Shown here in pieces: positions 45,173-54,670 of a stretch of DNA of 64,000 bases. A model generated the notes under the pieces. It was given only the letters and a program-made list of their open reading frames with translations, was not told where the DNA came from and did no database searches. The translations under genes and the position numbers were made by a program. Numbering within the stretch: the first letter of the stretch is position 1; each line of letters opens with the position of its first letter. This stretch comes from Ferrimonas lipolytica. Its GTDB lineage: Bacteria; Pseudomonadota; Gammaproteobacteria; Enterobacterales; Shewanellaceae. The stretch lies in assembly GCF_012295575.1 (NCBI RefSeq), contig NZ_CP051180.1, positions 2,542,001 to 2,606,000 of the forward strand, given 5' to 3'.

Positions 45173-47398
45173 TCAAAATTGTTCCAAATTGTCTAAACCG
45201 GACTGGTGTAGATGGTTGTGCAACAACTGCCGAACTTCATGGCTATCACGTGCGTCGAGTAAGCCCTGCTTCAAATCAGCTAATTGCAGTAGGTCAAGAT
45301 TGCGTACTAGATAATGAATCGGCCCTAAAGAGGGTCCATTCATACTCAGTTCACGATACCCCAGCGCTAACAGCATTAGTGCACCTTGAGTCTCACCGGC
45401 CAGTTCACCACATAAGCTAAATGAGTGATTTTTACAGCTATCTGCCACTTGCGCTAACGCTTGTACTACTGCGGGATGATAGCTATCAAACTGCTGCCCA
45501 ACTCGTTCATTATTGCGATCAACTGCCAATATATATTGGGTTAAATCGTTGCTGCCAACAGAAACAAAATCAACCTGCTCCAGCCATTTGGGCAGTTGCA
45601 TCAACGCTGCAGGCACCTCAATCATAATCCCCAATTGCGGGATCGGCAGCGGCCGATCTAGCTCCTCCACCAATTCAGCTAAGGCTTGATGCATCAAGCG
45701 CTGACACTGGTGGATCTCATCCAACCGCGCCACCATTGGGATCAAAATTTTAAGGTTATCAAAATCGGCATTGGCGCTTAACATCGCCCGCAGTTGCCCG
45801 ATAAACAGCTCTGGATGATCCAAGCATAAGCGGATCCCACGCCAGCCCAAGAACGGGTTGTCTTCACGGATAGGCATGTATGGCAGCGGTTTATCCCCGC
45901 CAACATCCAAGGTTCGGATCACCACCGGTTTGCCTTTGGCCTGCTCCAACATAAAGTGATAGTGACGGCGCTGTTGTTGCTCGGAAGGGAATCGATCCGA
46001 CGCCATAAACAGCGCTTCAGTGCGGTATAAACCAACACCGCTAACGCCATCTTGGCTCATTAACTGCTCCACTGAGCCTGCATCGGCATTAAGCATCAGT
46101 TGCACTGCCTGACCATCTTGGCTCACACAAGGCTGCGATAGATGCTCTTGCATTACCGCTTGGAAGCGATCTCGTTGTTGTTTCGACCGCTCGAATCGGG
46201 CAACTTGCTCCGCCTCAGGGTTTATCCAAACTTGCCCCTTTAAGGCATCTAGAAGCAACTGTTGACCATCGAGCTGTTCGACAGTTATCCCTTCCAGCGC
46301 GACAATGGCCGGGATCCCCATTGCTCGTGCCAAGATGGCGGTATGAGAATTAACCCCACCGCGAATACTAATAAGCCCCTGCAACTGTTCGCCACCATAT
46401 TCCAGCAACATGGTTGCGGTGATATCGGTCGCCACCAATATCATTGGTCCATTAACCTCGCTAACTTGATCACTGGAGGCTGACAATTGCTTTAAAATCC
46501 GCTGCGCTAAGTCCTGAATGTCGCTAGCGCGCTCACGCAGGTACTCGTCAGTCATGCTGGCAAAGCGGTTCATCGCTTGTTTCATTACCCGACAAACGGC
46601 GGTTTCAGCGCTCCAACCTTGCTCGCATTGAGCCTCAAAACTGCGTAGTAACTCCGGATCGCCCAACAGCATTTGGTAGCTATCGAATACCATCCGCACA
46701 TCATCAGCAACACCGTTGTCGAGCCGCAGCATCAGTGCGTCAAGATCCACCATGGTCGCATCAATCGCTTGCTGCAATCGTGGCCACTCGAGATCAGGCT
46801 CCACACTTAACTGCTCTGGTTGCTGCAACGACTCCTGTGGTTTCACCACTAGGGCTGGTGCAATTGCGATGCCAGAGGAAGCACTCAAGCCACTATAACA
46901 ATAGCGCGACTCACCATTTTTACTGGCAAGCGCACGCTGGTGTATTTGCGGGGATATTTGCGAAGCAAGAGTAATGAGAAAGGACTCCTCCTCTTCACTG
47001 AATTGACGTGCTATTCGCTGTTGCACCACCAACACCCCAACAGTAACCGCTCGGTGCACCAATGGTACCGCGAGAAAGGCACGGTAATCGTCTTCGTTGG
47101 CTTCAGGTAAACGGACAAAAGCTGGATGACTTGGCGCATTAGCAAGGTTAATTAGCTCCTCGCGCGAAGCAACGGTGCCAACGACCCCTTGACCTAATGC
47201 GAGCCGCGAGCGGCCCACTGCATCTGCGGCTAAACCATTACTGGCCACTAACAACAGCCCTTGTTCATCCACTAAATAGAGTGAACAACAATCGGTGTTT
47301 AGTGCGGAACGGGTCAAATTCACAAGCTCGGTCACTGACTGTTCGACAGTTTCGGCTTGTGACACTTGCTGAACAATTTGCCGCAGAGTATTTATCAT
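45173..47398 (-). CDS. ptsP: PEP-protein phosphotransferase of the nitrogen PTS (enzyme I-Ntr)
   Basis: A 741-residue protein with an N-terminal GAF domain (about 1-160, starting [20 protein letters not shown]), then the enzyme I core. The phosphorylated His is in [18 protein letters not shown], and the PEP-binding region is [18 protein letters not shown] through [11 protein letters not shown] to [13 protein letters not shown]. Starts the phosphate relay to NPr and EIIA-Ntr. The start overlaps the rppH stop by 4 bases, as in other gammaproteobacteria. Confidence 0.96.
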   Translation of the reverse strand: MINTLRQIVQQVSQAETVEQSVTELVNLTRSALNTDCCSLYLVDEQGLLLVASNGLAADAVGRSRLALGQGVVGTVASREELINLANAPSHPAFVRLPEANEDDYRAFLAVPLVHRAVTVGVLVVQQRIARQFSEEEESFLITLASQISPQIHQRALASKNGESRYCYSGLSASSGIAIAPALVVKPQESLQQPEQLSVEPDLEWPRLQQAIDATMVDLDALMLRLDNGVADDVRMVFDSYQMLLGDPELLRSFEAQCEQGWSAETAVCRVMKQAMNRFASMTDEYLRERASDIQDLAQRILKQLSASSDQVSEVNGPMILVATDITATMLLEYGGEQLQGLISIRGGVNSHTAILARAMGIPAIVALEGITVEQLDGQQLLLDALKGQVWINPEAEQVARFERSKQQRDRFQAVMQEHLSQPCVSQDGQAVQLMLNADAGSVEQLMSQDGVSGVGLYRTEALFMASDRFPSEQQQRRHYHFMLEQAKGKPVVIRTLDVGGDKPLPYMPIREDNPFLGWRGIRLCLDHPELFIGQLRAMLSANADFDNLKILIPMVARLDEIHQCQRLMHQALAELVEELDRPLPIPQLGIMIEVPAALMQLPKWLEQVDFVSVGSNDLTQYILAVDRNNERVGQQFDSYHPAVVQALAQVADSCKNHSFSLCGELAGETQGALMLLALGYRELSMNGPSLGPIHYLVRNLDLLQLADLKQGLLDARDSHEVRQLLHNHLHQSGLDNLEQF

Positions 47399-47931
47399 CG
47401 TGGTCGTCGCCTTCGGCGATTGCGCGAAGGCTCAGGCTTCCCTTTTTGTGGCTGCTGTCCGGTTAAGGCAGTCAGCGTAAATTCATCCAATACTTTACGA
47501 TAGACCTCACGTTTAAATGAGACCACCTGTCTTACTGGATACCAAAAACTAACCCAGCGCCAATCATCAAATTCTGGATGGCCAGAAGCGGCCAGATTGA
47601 TGCGGCTTTCTTCACACTGCAATTGCAGCAGGAACCATTTCTGCTTTTGACCAATACAAACCGGCTTGCTGTCTTGTCGAACAAGACGTTTAGGCAGCCT
47701 ATAGCGTAGCCAAGTTCGGCTACGGGCGATGATGCGAACGTCGTCTCGTTTTAAGCCGACCTCTTCGAAAAGTTCACGAAACATCGCCTGTTCCGCGCTT
47801 TCACCATCATTGATACCGCCTTGAGGAAACTGCCACGAGTGCTGGCCTAGTCGGCGAGCCCACAGCACTTGGCCGTTGCGGTTGCAGATAATGATCCCAA
47901 CGTTGGCTCGAAAGCCGTCGCTATCGATCAC
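47395..47931 (-). CDS. rppH: RNA pyrophosphohydrolase
   Basis: Nudix hydrolase that removes pyrophosphate from mRNA 5' ends and so triggers RNase E decay. The frame continues to 47997, but the GTG at 47931 aligns with the E. coli start ([16 protein letters not shown]) and gives 178 residues. The Nudix box is [22 protein letters not shown]; only its first 20 residues need be read (GGINDG to EE). The tail is very basic (RNRRRRRPR). Confidence 0.95.
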   Translation of the reverse strand: MIDSDGFRANVGIIICNRNGQVLWARRLGQHSWQFPQGGINDGESAEQAMFRELFEEVGLKRDDVRIIARSRTWLRYRLPKRLVRQDSKPVCIGQKQKWFLLQLQCEESRINLAASGHPEFDDWRWVSFWYPVRQVVSFKREVYRKVLDEFTLTALTGQQPQKGKPEPSRNRRRRRPR

Positions 47932-48049
47932 AAGATAATCCGATAAAATTCGTAACTTATTGGGATTGTTCCACAAAGGCAGCAATGCGGCAAACATAGT
48001 GCATTGTTAGTCATCACAAAAGTTATTAACAGAAGATATCCACTAACTC

Positions 48050-48070
48050 TGTGGATAACTACGTGAATAA
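48050..48070 (-). promoter_or_regulatory. Paired DnaA boxes
   Basis: Minus strand TTATCCACA (48050-48058) is a perfect R1-type DnaA box. TTATTCACG (48062-48070) beside it has one mismatch to TTATNCACA. Both lie in the rppH leader/promoter region. Confidence 0.5.
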
Positions 48071-48262
48071 CCTCAAATATCTGTTTTAACACTGTCTTTA
48101 TCAGCGTTGATTATAACCAGCAATGCTCGCCTTCAAAAACACTTACCAATAAAAACAACCACTTACCTCCAACCCAAACAAGCAAAACAGCAAAAACACT
48201 CTTTCTGTTCGTTTTTTAATCTTAGTTAACTCAATCAGATTGTGACTGAAGTGTCGAGTTTT

Positions 48263-48271
48263 TTATCCACA
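48263..48271 (+). promoter_or_regulatory. DnaA box
   Basis: Perfect TTATCCACA, mid-way between rppH and mutH. Confidence 0.45.
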
Positions 48272-48354
48272 GCCCTCAACCGGTCGAGTGTTTTTTGTGC
48301 TCTTTGCGCCGATGTAGGGTTCGTAAATTTGTGATTCACCCATATATTGTGGAA

Positions 48355-48454
48355 GGAACTGTGCATAACACCAAGTAGGTAATGACTAGAGTCAAAACTT
48401 AAGAGAGCGGATCTCAATTCGCAACCGCGATATAATGTTGTTATGCACAGTTCC
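48355..48454. repeat. 16-bp inverted repeat bracketing the mutH promoter and start codon
   Basis: GGAACTGTGCATAACA (48355-48370) is the exact reverse complement of TGTTATGCACAGTTCC (48439-48454), with 68 bases between. Each arm contains the DnaA-box form TTATGCACA. The right arm covers the mutH ATG (48443). Confidence 0.75.
48431..48436 (+). promoter_or_regulatory. mutH promoter -10 element (possible leaderless mRNA)
   Basis: A consensus TATAAT lies 6 bases before the mutH ATG, so transcription would begin at or next to the start codon. No Shine-Dalgarno is present. The -35 region is weak. Confidence 0.5.
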
Positions 48455-49108
48455 CCTAAAGATATTGAACAACTTCTTCAGCGCGCTCACCACATTGCCG
48501 GATGGCAACTGGGCGAAATTGCCGCTGAGTTGGGTATAGCCGCTCCCCATGACCTTCGCCACCACAAAGGTTGGGTGGGGCAGCTGTTGGAGCATTGGTT
48601 AGGCGCCAGCGCCGGTTCGCGACCAGAACCAGACTTCCCCCACTTAGGCGTTGAGCTCAAAACCGTCCCCATTGACGCAAATTACAAACCCATTGAGTCA
48701 ACTTACATAAGCGTATGTCCACTTACTGGCTTACGCGGTCTGCGCTGGCAAGACTCAGCGGTCTGCCACAAGCTCAGCCATGTATTGTGGATCCCTGTTC
48801 AGGGAGATAAATCCATTCCGGTGGCACAACGCCATGTCGGTATGCCGCTACTATGGCAACCCACTGCAGATGAACAGCAACAGTTACAGCGAGATTGGGA
48901 AGAGCTGATCGAGCAAGTCGCCTTAGGTAAGGTAGAATCGATTACCGCTCACCAAGGAGAGCTGCTGCAATTGCGTCCCAAAGCCGCTAACCGCAAGGCA
49001 TTAACCGAAGCCATTGGCCCCGACGGTTGTAAGATAAACACCCTTCCTCGCGGATTTTATCTTCGAACCAGTTTTACCAAGTTACTGTTCCAAAGAAACT
49101 TTTCATGA
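48443..49108 (+). CDS. mutH: DNA mismatch repair endonuclease MutH
   Basis: Nicks the unmethylated strand at hemimethylated GATC when activated by MutS-MutL. A 221-residue protein (229 in E. coli) aligned from its first residues: GWVGQLLEHWLGASAGSRPEPDF (read in part) and LGVELKTVPID carry the catalytic Asp, Glu and Lys; ELLQLRPKAANRKALTEAIG and LPRGFYLRTSFT close the fold. The start at 48443 fits the family and lies directly after a -10 box. MutH implies Dam methylation in this organism. Confidence 0.95.
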   Translation: MHSSPKDIEQLLQRAHHIAGWQLGEIAAELGIAAPHDLRHHKGWVGQLLEHWLGASAGSRPEPDFPHLGVELKTVPIDANYKPIESTYISVCPLTGLRGLRWQDSAVCHKLSHVLWIPVQGDKSIPVAQRHVGMPLLWQPTADEQQQLQRDWEELIEQVALGKVESITAHQGELLQLRPKAANRKALTEAIGPDGCKINTLPRGFYLRTSFTKLLFQRNFS

Positions 49109-49235
49109 TCTATATCTATTTTTAAGGTAAGAAGCTGAGCACAAATGCTGGTTTAAGCTCACACAATTCATTACAATCGTGCGCTTGTGCTCATAGCACC
49201 CCCCGTCGTTTTCAGAAGTAGCGAAATTTTTTCCT

Positions 49236-50339
49236 TTGCAGACAGGTCAAGAACTCAAAAAATTTATCTTTGCTGTTATCGCATGGACCGCCGCCATATT
49301 AATTTTTGTGACGGTGCGGCACTCCTTCGCGTACGACAATGAGTCGTGGAATTTCACCACTGGTGACGTCATCAGCATCGTTACTTATCTCGGCACTATT
49401 TTAGGTTGTCTGCATTGGCTATCTAACTTAATTGCCAACATCAGTGCTATTCGGCGTATGAACTACCTTGCCATTGTGGCATTCAAAGGGATGTTCCTGC
49501 TGCTCGGTGCCTTCTTCCTTATCAAAGTGACCATCTGGATCAACACTTGGACACCGGCACCGCAACTCGATCGCCACTATAACGAACTGACCCAAAGCTT
49601 ATTGGCTAGTGCCTCCACACCAATCATGTTGGCGTACTTAGTATGGGTACGGTTGTGCTTAGCCTTTTTCGAGCAAGTAGTATTATTGGTGGGCTCTCGT
49701 AACCTAATCAACATGGGTGTCGGCAACTACCACCGACCACGCCAAGAGGAACGAGTATTCCTGTTTATCGATATGGTCGGTTCGACCGCACACGCTGAGG
49801 CCATTGGTGATTTCCAATTCTCACGTTTGGTGCAGGACTGTTTCGATCTGCTGTCCGGCTGCGTTACTCGTCAAAAGGGTGAGATCTACCGTTACATCGG
49901 TGATGCGGCGATGATCAGCTGGGAGCTCAATCGCGACCGCAACCTCGAACACAGCTTAGATCTCTACTACGAATTTGTGCAGATCATTGGTTGGCATAAA
50001 AACTACTTCGAAGAGAACTACGGCTTTGTACCGCGCTTTAAAGGAGCGGTTCATGGTGGTCGCGTGATGACCGCCGTAGTCGGAGTGAATAAGCAGGAGA
50101 TCAGTTACTTCTCTGATGTCATCAACACCCTAGCGCGACTGCAAGATCAGTGTGGTCCATTAAAACAAGATCTGTTGTTGTCGGGCCAGATTCGCCATCG
50201 CTTAGGTGACACAGCCAACTACAACATAGAGTCCATCGGCCCCATGCGCTTAAAAGGCAAGCAGCATGAGGTCGAGGTGTTCGCGGTTAACGCTCCTTCG
50301 GCGGAAGTAGCCCCTGGATCATTTGACCGAGGGTTCTAA
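49236..50339 (+). CDS. Membrane-anchored class III adenylate/guanylate cyclase
   Basis: A 367-residue protein. N-terminal membrane segments lie at about 10-28, 44-64, 83-105 and 125-155; the cyclase domain follows from about 175. The first metal Asp is in FLFIDMVGST, the second in YRYIGDAAMISW, and FKGAVHGGRVMTAVVG forms the dimer/substrate face. The nucleotide specificity residues are not clear enough to tell cAMP from cGMP. The start is a TTG (49236) without a good Shine-Dalgarno; no ATG precedes the third membrane segment. The 3' end overlaps convergent oxyR by 53 bases. Confidence 0.82.
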   Translation: MQTGQELKKFIFAVIAWTAAILIFVTVRHSFAYDNESWNFTTGDVISIVTYLGTILGCLHWLSNLIANISAIRRMNYLAIVAFKGMFLLLGAFFLIKVTIWINTWTPAPQLDRHYNELTQSLLASASTPIMLAYLVWVRLCLAFFEQVVLLVGSRNLINMGVGNYHRPRQEERVFLFIDMVGSTAHAEAIGDFQFSRLVQDCFDLLSGCVTRQKGEIYRYIGDAAMISWELNRDRNLEHSLDLYYEFVQIIGWHKNYFEENYGFVPRFKGAVHGGRVMTAVVGVNKQEISYFSDVINTLARLQDQCGPLKQDLLLSGQIRHRLGDTANYNIESIGPMRLKGKQHEVEVFAVNAPSAEVAPGSFDRGF

Positions 50340-51195
50340 AGGTTCGCAAACGGCTTGAAGTCTGGCGCCATACCAAGCCAATTTCGCGGTATGGTGCAGT
50401 CCCCTTCGGCTGATACTCGTTCAACTCAGTACCATTTAAGATCCCAGCATCAATCGCCATTTGTGGCAGGAACGTCGTCCCTAGCTTCGAATCCACCATC
50501 TGTACCAATGTATGCAAACTGGTCGCAGCGAATGGATTGATCTTGGCGCTGTTTTTTAGATCACAGGCACTAATTGCATGGCCGGTGATGCAATGTTCGC
50601 GCTGCAACAAGAAAATGCTTTGATCCGGAAACTCTTCATACTCCAAATCTTCAGAATCTAAGGTTTGATCCTTGTGCGCTACCAGCTTAAACGGATCAAT
50701 ACCAACCGACATGCTATGAAAACCGCTAGTATCAACCGGCAACGCCAGTAGTAACAGGTCGAGTTCGCCGCTGCCTAAGGCAGAGATCAGACTTTCAGTG
50801 GTATCTTCACGCAGCAACAGGCTCATCTCAGGAAATTGAGCTTGGGTCTCTTTAACAACCCGGTTTAGCAAGAACGGCGCAATGGTAGGAATACAGCCAA
50901 GGCGAATGGTGCCCGCCATCGGTTCACCCGCGCTACGCGCCAGCTCCGTCATCTCTTGCACTTCCGCCAACAGATGCCGCGAACGACCAACCACATCTTC
51001 ACCTAAAGCGGTAAACATAAAGGATTTGTGGTCACGTTCAATCAGTTGCCCACCCAGCTGCTCTTCTAGGTTCTGAATTCCAGACGACAAAGTAGATTGG
51101 CTAACGTGGCAGGCTTTAGCAGCCCGGTTAAAATTTTGCTCTCGATGCAGCTGCACCAGATAGTACAAATTCTTGAGGCTCGGTAACTTATTCAT
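50287..51195 (-). CDS. oxyR: Peroxide-sensing LysR regulator OxyR
   Basis: A 302-residue activator of the peroxide response. HTH at about residues 15-40 (FNRAAKACHVSQSTLSSGIQ). The redox cysteines are in REHCITGHAISACD: the two Cys are nine residues apart, as Cys199/Cys208 in E. coli. The ATG at 51195 is used rather than an in-frame TTG three codons earlier. It overlaps the cyclase gene tail-to-tail. Confidence 0.92.
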   Translation of the reverse strand: MNKLPSLKNLYYLVQLHREQNFNRAAKACHVSQSTLSSGIQNLEEQLGGQLIERDHKSFMFTALGEDVVGRSRHLLAEVQEMTELARSAGEPMAGTIRLGCIPTIAPFLLNRVVKETQAQFPEMSLLLREDTTESLISALGSGELDLLLLALPVDTSGFHSMSVGIDPFKLVAHKDQTLDSEDLEYEEFPDQSIFLLQREHCITGHAISACDLKNSAKINPFAATSLHTLVQMVDSKLGTTFLPQMAIDAGILNGTELNEYQPKGTAPYREIGLVWRQTSSRLRTFRTLGQMIQGLLPPKER

Positions 51196-51290
51196 AATGA
51201 GCAATAGGCTTTTTTAATCGATAAAAGCGTTTATCTCATAAAAAATCGATCACGTCACAGGTTGGGTCACAAATTTCGTAAACAACCAGC

Positions 51291-51902
51291 CTATTTAGAA
51301 TCGAAAGCCGCCTCTACGAGATCGTCGATAGTCAGGTGGAATGACGCTACAAAGTTATCCATAAACCACTTCACCTCTGGCAGATCATCAATAAAGGGCT
51401 GCAGCGCTGCTAACACCTTACGTTCGGTGCCCTCAAACTCCATATTACCCGCCCGCAACTCCGCCAAAGCTTTGGTGTAAGCCGAAAGCAGATCCGCCGC
51501 TTTAACAATCTGGGCTTCCAAATCGCCCTCGCCATGGCTCAAAAGTGGTGCATAGCTAGACTTAAGCGGATCTGGAATCGTACCTACTAGCAACTCAGTG
51601 GCGATATTTTCCATCTCACGGCACAACTCCAACATTCTTGGCGCCGAGTACTTAATGCCGCTATTCACATCCTCGGTTAGCACCTCTGGAGCATCATGAA
51701 ACAGCGCCACCACCGCCAACTTATTCTCGTCCACTGGCTTCAGCTCAGGGAAGATTTTGTTGTGAATGAGTCCCAGCGCATGCGCAAACATCGCCACCTG
51801 CATACTGTGCTCCGCCACATTTTCGGCTCGGGTTGGGTTCGACTTGCCCCACCGGTGAACGTTCTGCATTCGAGACATTAACGCAAAGAAGACAGGCTGC
51901 AT
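51291..51902 (-). CDS. yfbR: 5'-deoxynucleotidase YfbR (HD domain)
   Basis: Removes phosphate from deoxynucleoside 5'-monophosphates. A 203-residue HD-domain protein: NPTRAENVAEHSMQVAMFAH (metal His), ALFHDAPEVLTEDV (HD pair) and VKAADLLSAYTKALAEL (last Asp) all match YfbR. The C-terminal SFHLTIDDL is also family-specific. Confidence 0.92.
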   Translation of the reverse strand: MQPVFFALMSRMQNVHRWGKSNPTRAENVAEHSMQVAMFAHALGLIHNKIFPELKPVDENKLAVVALFHDAPEVLTEDVNSGIKYSAPRMLELCREMENIATELLVGTIPDPLKSSYAPLLSHGEGDLEAQIVKAADLLSAYTKALAELRAGNMEFEGTERKVLAALQPFIDDLPEVKWFMDNFVASFHLTIDDLVEAAFDSK

Positions 51903-52011
51903 GCTTACTCCAAAATTTTATTAAGTTTAAATGACTTATGGTGCACTTAGGCGAATCTATATGAGAAACTAACACGGATATAATGGATTTATTAGAACTG
52001 GCTGTTAATTA

Positions 52012-53550
52012 ATGCAGAGCATTCAAAAGCGTTGGATAAGGATTTTCCTAGCTTTGGCCATCAGCGTGGGCTTGGGTTTACTGATCCAAAAATTTGATAG
52101 CCACACTCAATACAGCCATCAACATGCTACCGCTGCAGAGGTGGATGAGTTTAGCGATAGAGAATGGCAACCATATGCAGCAAGCAACGCCCACTGGCAT
52201 CATCATCAATTAGCCCCTTATGAATCACAGGTCATCACTACGCTCTCACTTGAGCCGATCACCTTAGCCAAAGTCGACTCACTTCGAACTGAAGTAATTG
52301 AAATTGCCGCCTCAGATTGGCAACAACCATTGCAGCGACATTTAGTCACTAGCCTGTCTCGCCCACTCGATCTGTATCACTCTGTTGATGGTAACGGTCG
52401 CGTATTCTTTGGCGAGTTGCCAAACCCGATTCTATTTATGCTGCTAGGGGCGCTGCTGCTTGGTCAGGTGATCCTGTGGCTATTTACTACTATTCGCTGG
52501 CGCACCATGGCAACCGTAGCCGTAGCAGGACCAATGCTTATCGTCTCGCCACTGTTGCCAATAGTCGCAACCGGCGCACTACTTACCTTGGTTGCGGCAC
52601 TGCCACTAAACAAACAATGGGCGATACCCTGGGTTGGCGTTGCCGTCTTGGTTGGGTTAATGGTGCCACAACAATGGCAAGCGTGGTCGAGCTTCGCCTT
52701 CGCCTTACCGCTGTTGTGCTACCACCTGCTGTCACGGCAAAGTCATTGGTATCAACAGGTTACTTGGCTCGCCCTAATGGTGCTGGCGCTAGAGTTACCA
52801 GTGCGCAGTGACATCTCCATCATCTATGCGCTGGCAGCCATTGCCATTTGGCAGTTGTGCCATATTATCCGGCCACTGGTGAAGCTTTCGGCGCACTCGT
52901 CGCAGCTGGAACAAAAGAAACAACAGCTATCAAGCGCCGACCAAAAACAGTACAGCTCATTGCAACAACAGATCGACTCGCTCGAATCGAAAAACCGAAT
53001 GTTGCATGAAAAAACCTGGGTAGACCCACTTACTGGCCTACGCAACCGCCTGTTCTTTAATGAGCAGTATCAAGCTGAAGTCGCCCGCAGTAATCGCGAA
53101 CAAACCACGCTTAGTCTGCTTATTCTCGACCTGGATTTTTTCAAAAACGTGAATGATCAACACGGCCACCCCGTCGGTGATGAAGTGCTCCGTCAGGTAG
53201 CTAAACGCCTCTACTACAGTCTCCGTCGTCCTGCGGATGCATTGTGCCGTATTGGTGGTGAAGAGTTTGCGATCTTGCTGCCGCAAACCAATAAACAAGG
53301 CGCGGAACACGTTGCCAATACCCTTCTAAAGAAGGTTGCTGAAAAGCCGATCATCTACCAGCAGCAGGAGCTCTACGTTACGGCCAGTATTGGTTGTGCC
53401 ACCTTGGTTCAACAAGTTGCTTTACCTGATATGGAGTTGTTTAACCGTGCTGATAGTGCCCTTTATCACGCTAAAGCGCGTGGTCGAAACCGGTGCGAAT
53501 CCTTTGACGGTGAAGAACAAATGGAACACTTCGCGATAAGGCGAGGATAA
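52012..53550 (+). CDS. Membrane diguanylate cyclase (GGDEF domain)
   Basis: A 512-residue protein. One membrane segment lies at about 10-26, then an extracytoplasmic stretch to about 140, several membrane segments to about 290, a coiled coil near 300-335 (KKQQLSSADQKQYSSLQQQ), and a GGDEF domain from about 340. The active-site motif is IGGEEF with DLDFFKNVND upstream; RPAD five residues before GGEEF is an intact product-inhibition (I) site. Synthesises c-di-GMP; the sensory input is unknown. Confidence 0.88.
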   Translation: MQSIQKRWIRIFLALAISVGLGLLIQKFDSHTQYSHQHATAAEVDEFSDREWQPYAASNAHWHHHQLAPYESQVITTLSLEPITLAKVDSLRTEVIEIAASDWQQPLQRHLVTSLSRPLDLYHSVDGNGRVFFGELPNPILFMLLGALLLGQVILWLFTTIRWRTMATVAVAGPMLIVSPLLPIVATGALLTLVAALPLNKQWAIPWVGVAVLVGLMVPQQWQAWSSFAFALPLLCYHLLSRQSHWYQQVTWLALMVLALELPVRSDISIIYALAAIAIWQLCHIIRPLVKLSAHSSQLEQKKQQLSSADQKQYSSLQQQIDSLESKNRMLHEKTWVDPLTGLRNRLFFNEQYQAEVARSNREQTTLSLLILDLDFFKNVNDQHGHPVGDEVLRQVAKRLYYSLRRPADALCRIGGEEFAILLPQTNKQGAEHVANTLLKKVAEKPIIYQQQELYVTASIGCATLVQQVALPDMELFNRADSALYHAKARGRNRCESFDGEEQMEHFAIRRG

Positions 53551-53678
53551 ATCGCAATCGCGTTAAACCTTTTTACTAAATCCACCTGTCTAATCAAATA
53601 ACCATCCGATTGGCACTTGAACTGTTTTCCAAACAAGTTGCCTTGGTTATTCGTTAGCTTCGGTAAAAGGACATTACA

Positions 53679-54209
53679 GTGACTCAGCCGCCAGAGGATC
53701 ACACCGAACATATTGAGCAGCAATGGATTGCCCTAGCCCAGGCCGGTGACCAAGCTGCGTTTTCACTGCTATTTGAACATCATCACCGCCGTGTCTATGC
53801 GCTGTGCCTGCGTCTATGTCATAACCCTCGTTGTGCTGAAGACGCAACTCAAGAGGTGTTTCTGCGTTTGTGGCAAAAGCTCGACCAATATCGTGGTGGA
53901 GCCAAATTCAGCACCTGGCTACATCGCTTGTGTATTAATCACGCCATCAACTATCAACGCCAAGGGCAATGGTGGCGCCAGTTCATCACCAACGATGAAC
54001 AAGCAGAGATCGAAATTACTGAAAACCACAGCGACGGCATCGATAGATTACTGCCGAAATTACCGGTACGGCGCCGTCAAGTGTTCGTGTTGCATGCCAT
54101 CGAGGGCTACCAACACAACGAGATAGGCACACTGTTGGGGATCAGCAGCGGCGCCAGTAAAGCCCATTACCACCATGCTCGCCAACAATTGCAGGAGTGG
54201 TTGCAATGA
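53679..54209 (+). CDS. ECF-type RNA polymerase sigma factor
   Basis: A 176-residue sigma-70 family protein with region 2 (YALCLRLCHNPRCAEDATQE and WQKLDQYRGGAKFSTWLHRL) and region 4 (LPVRRRQVFVLHAIEGYQHN, then EIGTLLGISSGASKAHYHHA). GTG start with AGGA nine bases upstream. It shares ATGA with the next gene, a membrane protein that is probably its anti-sigma factor. Confidence 0.88.
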   Translation: MTQPPEDHTEHIEQQWIALAQAGDQAAFSLLFEHHHRRVYALCLRLCHNPRCAEDATQEVFLRLWQKLDQYRGGAKFSTWLHRLCINHAINYQRQGQWWRQFITNDEQAEIEITENHSDGIDRLLPKLPVRRRQVFVLHAIEGYQHNEIGTLLGISSGASKAHYHHARQQLQEWLQ

Positions 54210-54661
54210 AGCAAGACAAACTAGAACAACTGCTAGCGCAAACCCCAGCGGAGCTAACGCCTAATAACGATCTGTGGCCCATCATCACTGCTAAGATAAA
54301 CACCAAGCAACGGCAGCCATTTAACCAGTGGGCTGTGGCCGCTAGCTTAGTTATTGGTGTGCTTATTGGCGGCATAGGTGGCTATCAAATCAAACCACAG
54401 CCCCGCTATGACCCACAGCTGTTACAGGGGGTGTTGCAGGTGTTATCGGAACAGCATCAACAACAATTGGCACAACTACCACCAAGCAACCCATTGGTTG
54501 CCGCAGCTGATCTACAAGCATTACGCAGTGGGGCTTCAGAGCTTCAACAGGCACTGCTACAGCAACCCAATAACCAAGCTTTACTTGAACTTTGGCTATG
54601 GACCAAACAACGTGAACTTGAGCTATTGCAAACTCGCCTCTCCCATCCAGAGATGCTTTAA
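54206..54661 (+). CDS. Putative membrane anti-sigma factor
   Basis: A 151-residue protein: a short N-terminal cytoplasmic part (EQLLAQTPAELTPNNDLWP, the pattern seen in many ECF anti-sigma proteins), one membrane segment at about 45-63 (AVAASLVIGVLIGGIGGY), and a Gln/Leu-rich helical periplasmic part. The ATG at 54206 overlaps the sigma gene's TGA and has AGGAG nine bases before it. Role taken from order and topology; no zinc motif. Confidence 0.68.
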   Translation: MKQDKLEQLLAQTPAELTPNNDLWPIITAKINTKQRQPFNQWAVAASLVIGVLIGGIGGYQIKPQPRYDPQLLQGVLQVLSEQHQQQLAQLPPSNPLVAAADLQALRSGASELQQALLQQPNNQALLELWLWTKQRELELLQTRLSHPEML

Positions 54662-54670
54662 GGAGCTATG

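Larger units (their letters stand above)
47932..48442. other. Gene-free divergent region between rppH and mutH
   Basis: 511 bases, AT-rich. It holds four exact or near matches to the DnaA box TTATNCACA outside the mutH start (48050-48058, 48062-48070, 48263-48271, 48360-48368), with a fifth at 48441-48449. It also holds a 16-bp inverted repeat around the mutH promoter. A short minus-strand ORF at 48235-48417 has no supporting features. Confidence 0.5.

Noticed and set aside
47932-48442. A replication origin at the DnaA-box cluster
   Set aside because: No AT-rich 13-mers in array, few GATC sites, and none of the genes usually beside oriC (dnaA, gidA/mnmG, mioC). A titration or regulatory site fits better.
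49136-49193. TGAGCACAA/TTGTGCTCA inverted repeat after mutH as a terminator
   Set aside because: The 40-base loop and lack of a T run make an intrinsic terminator unlikely; left unassigned.
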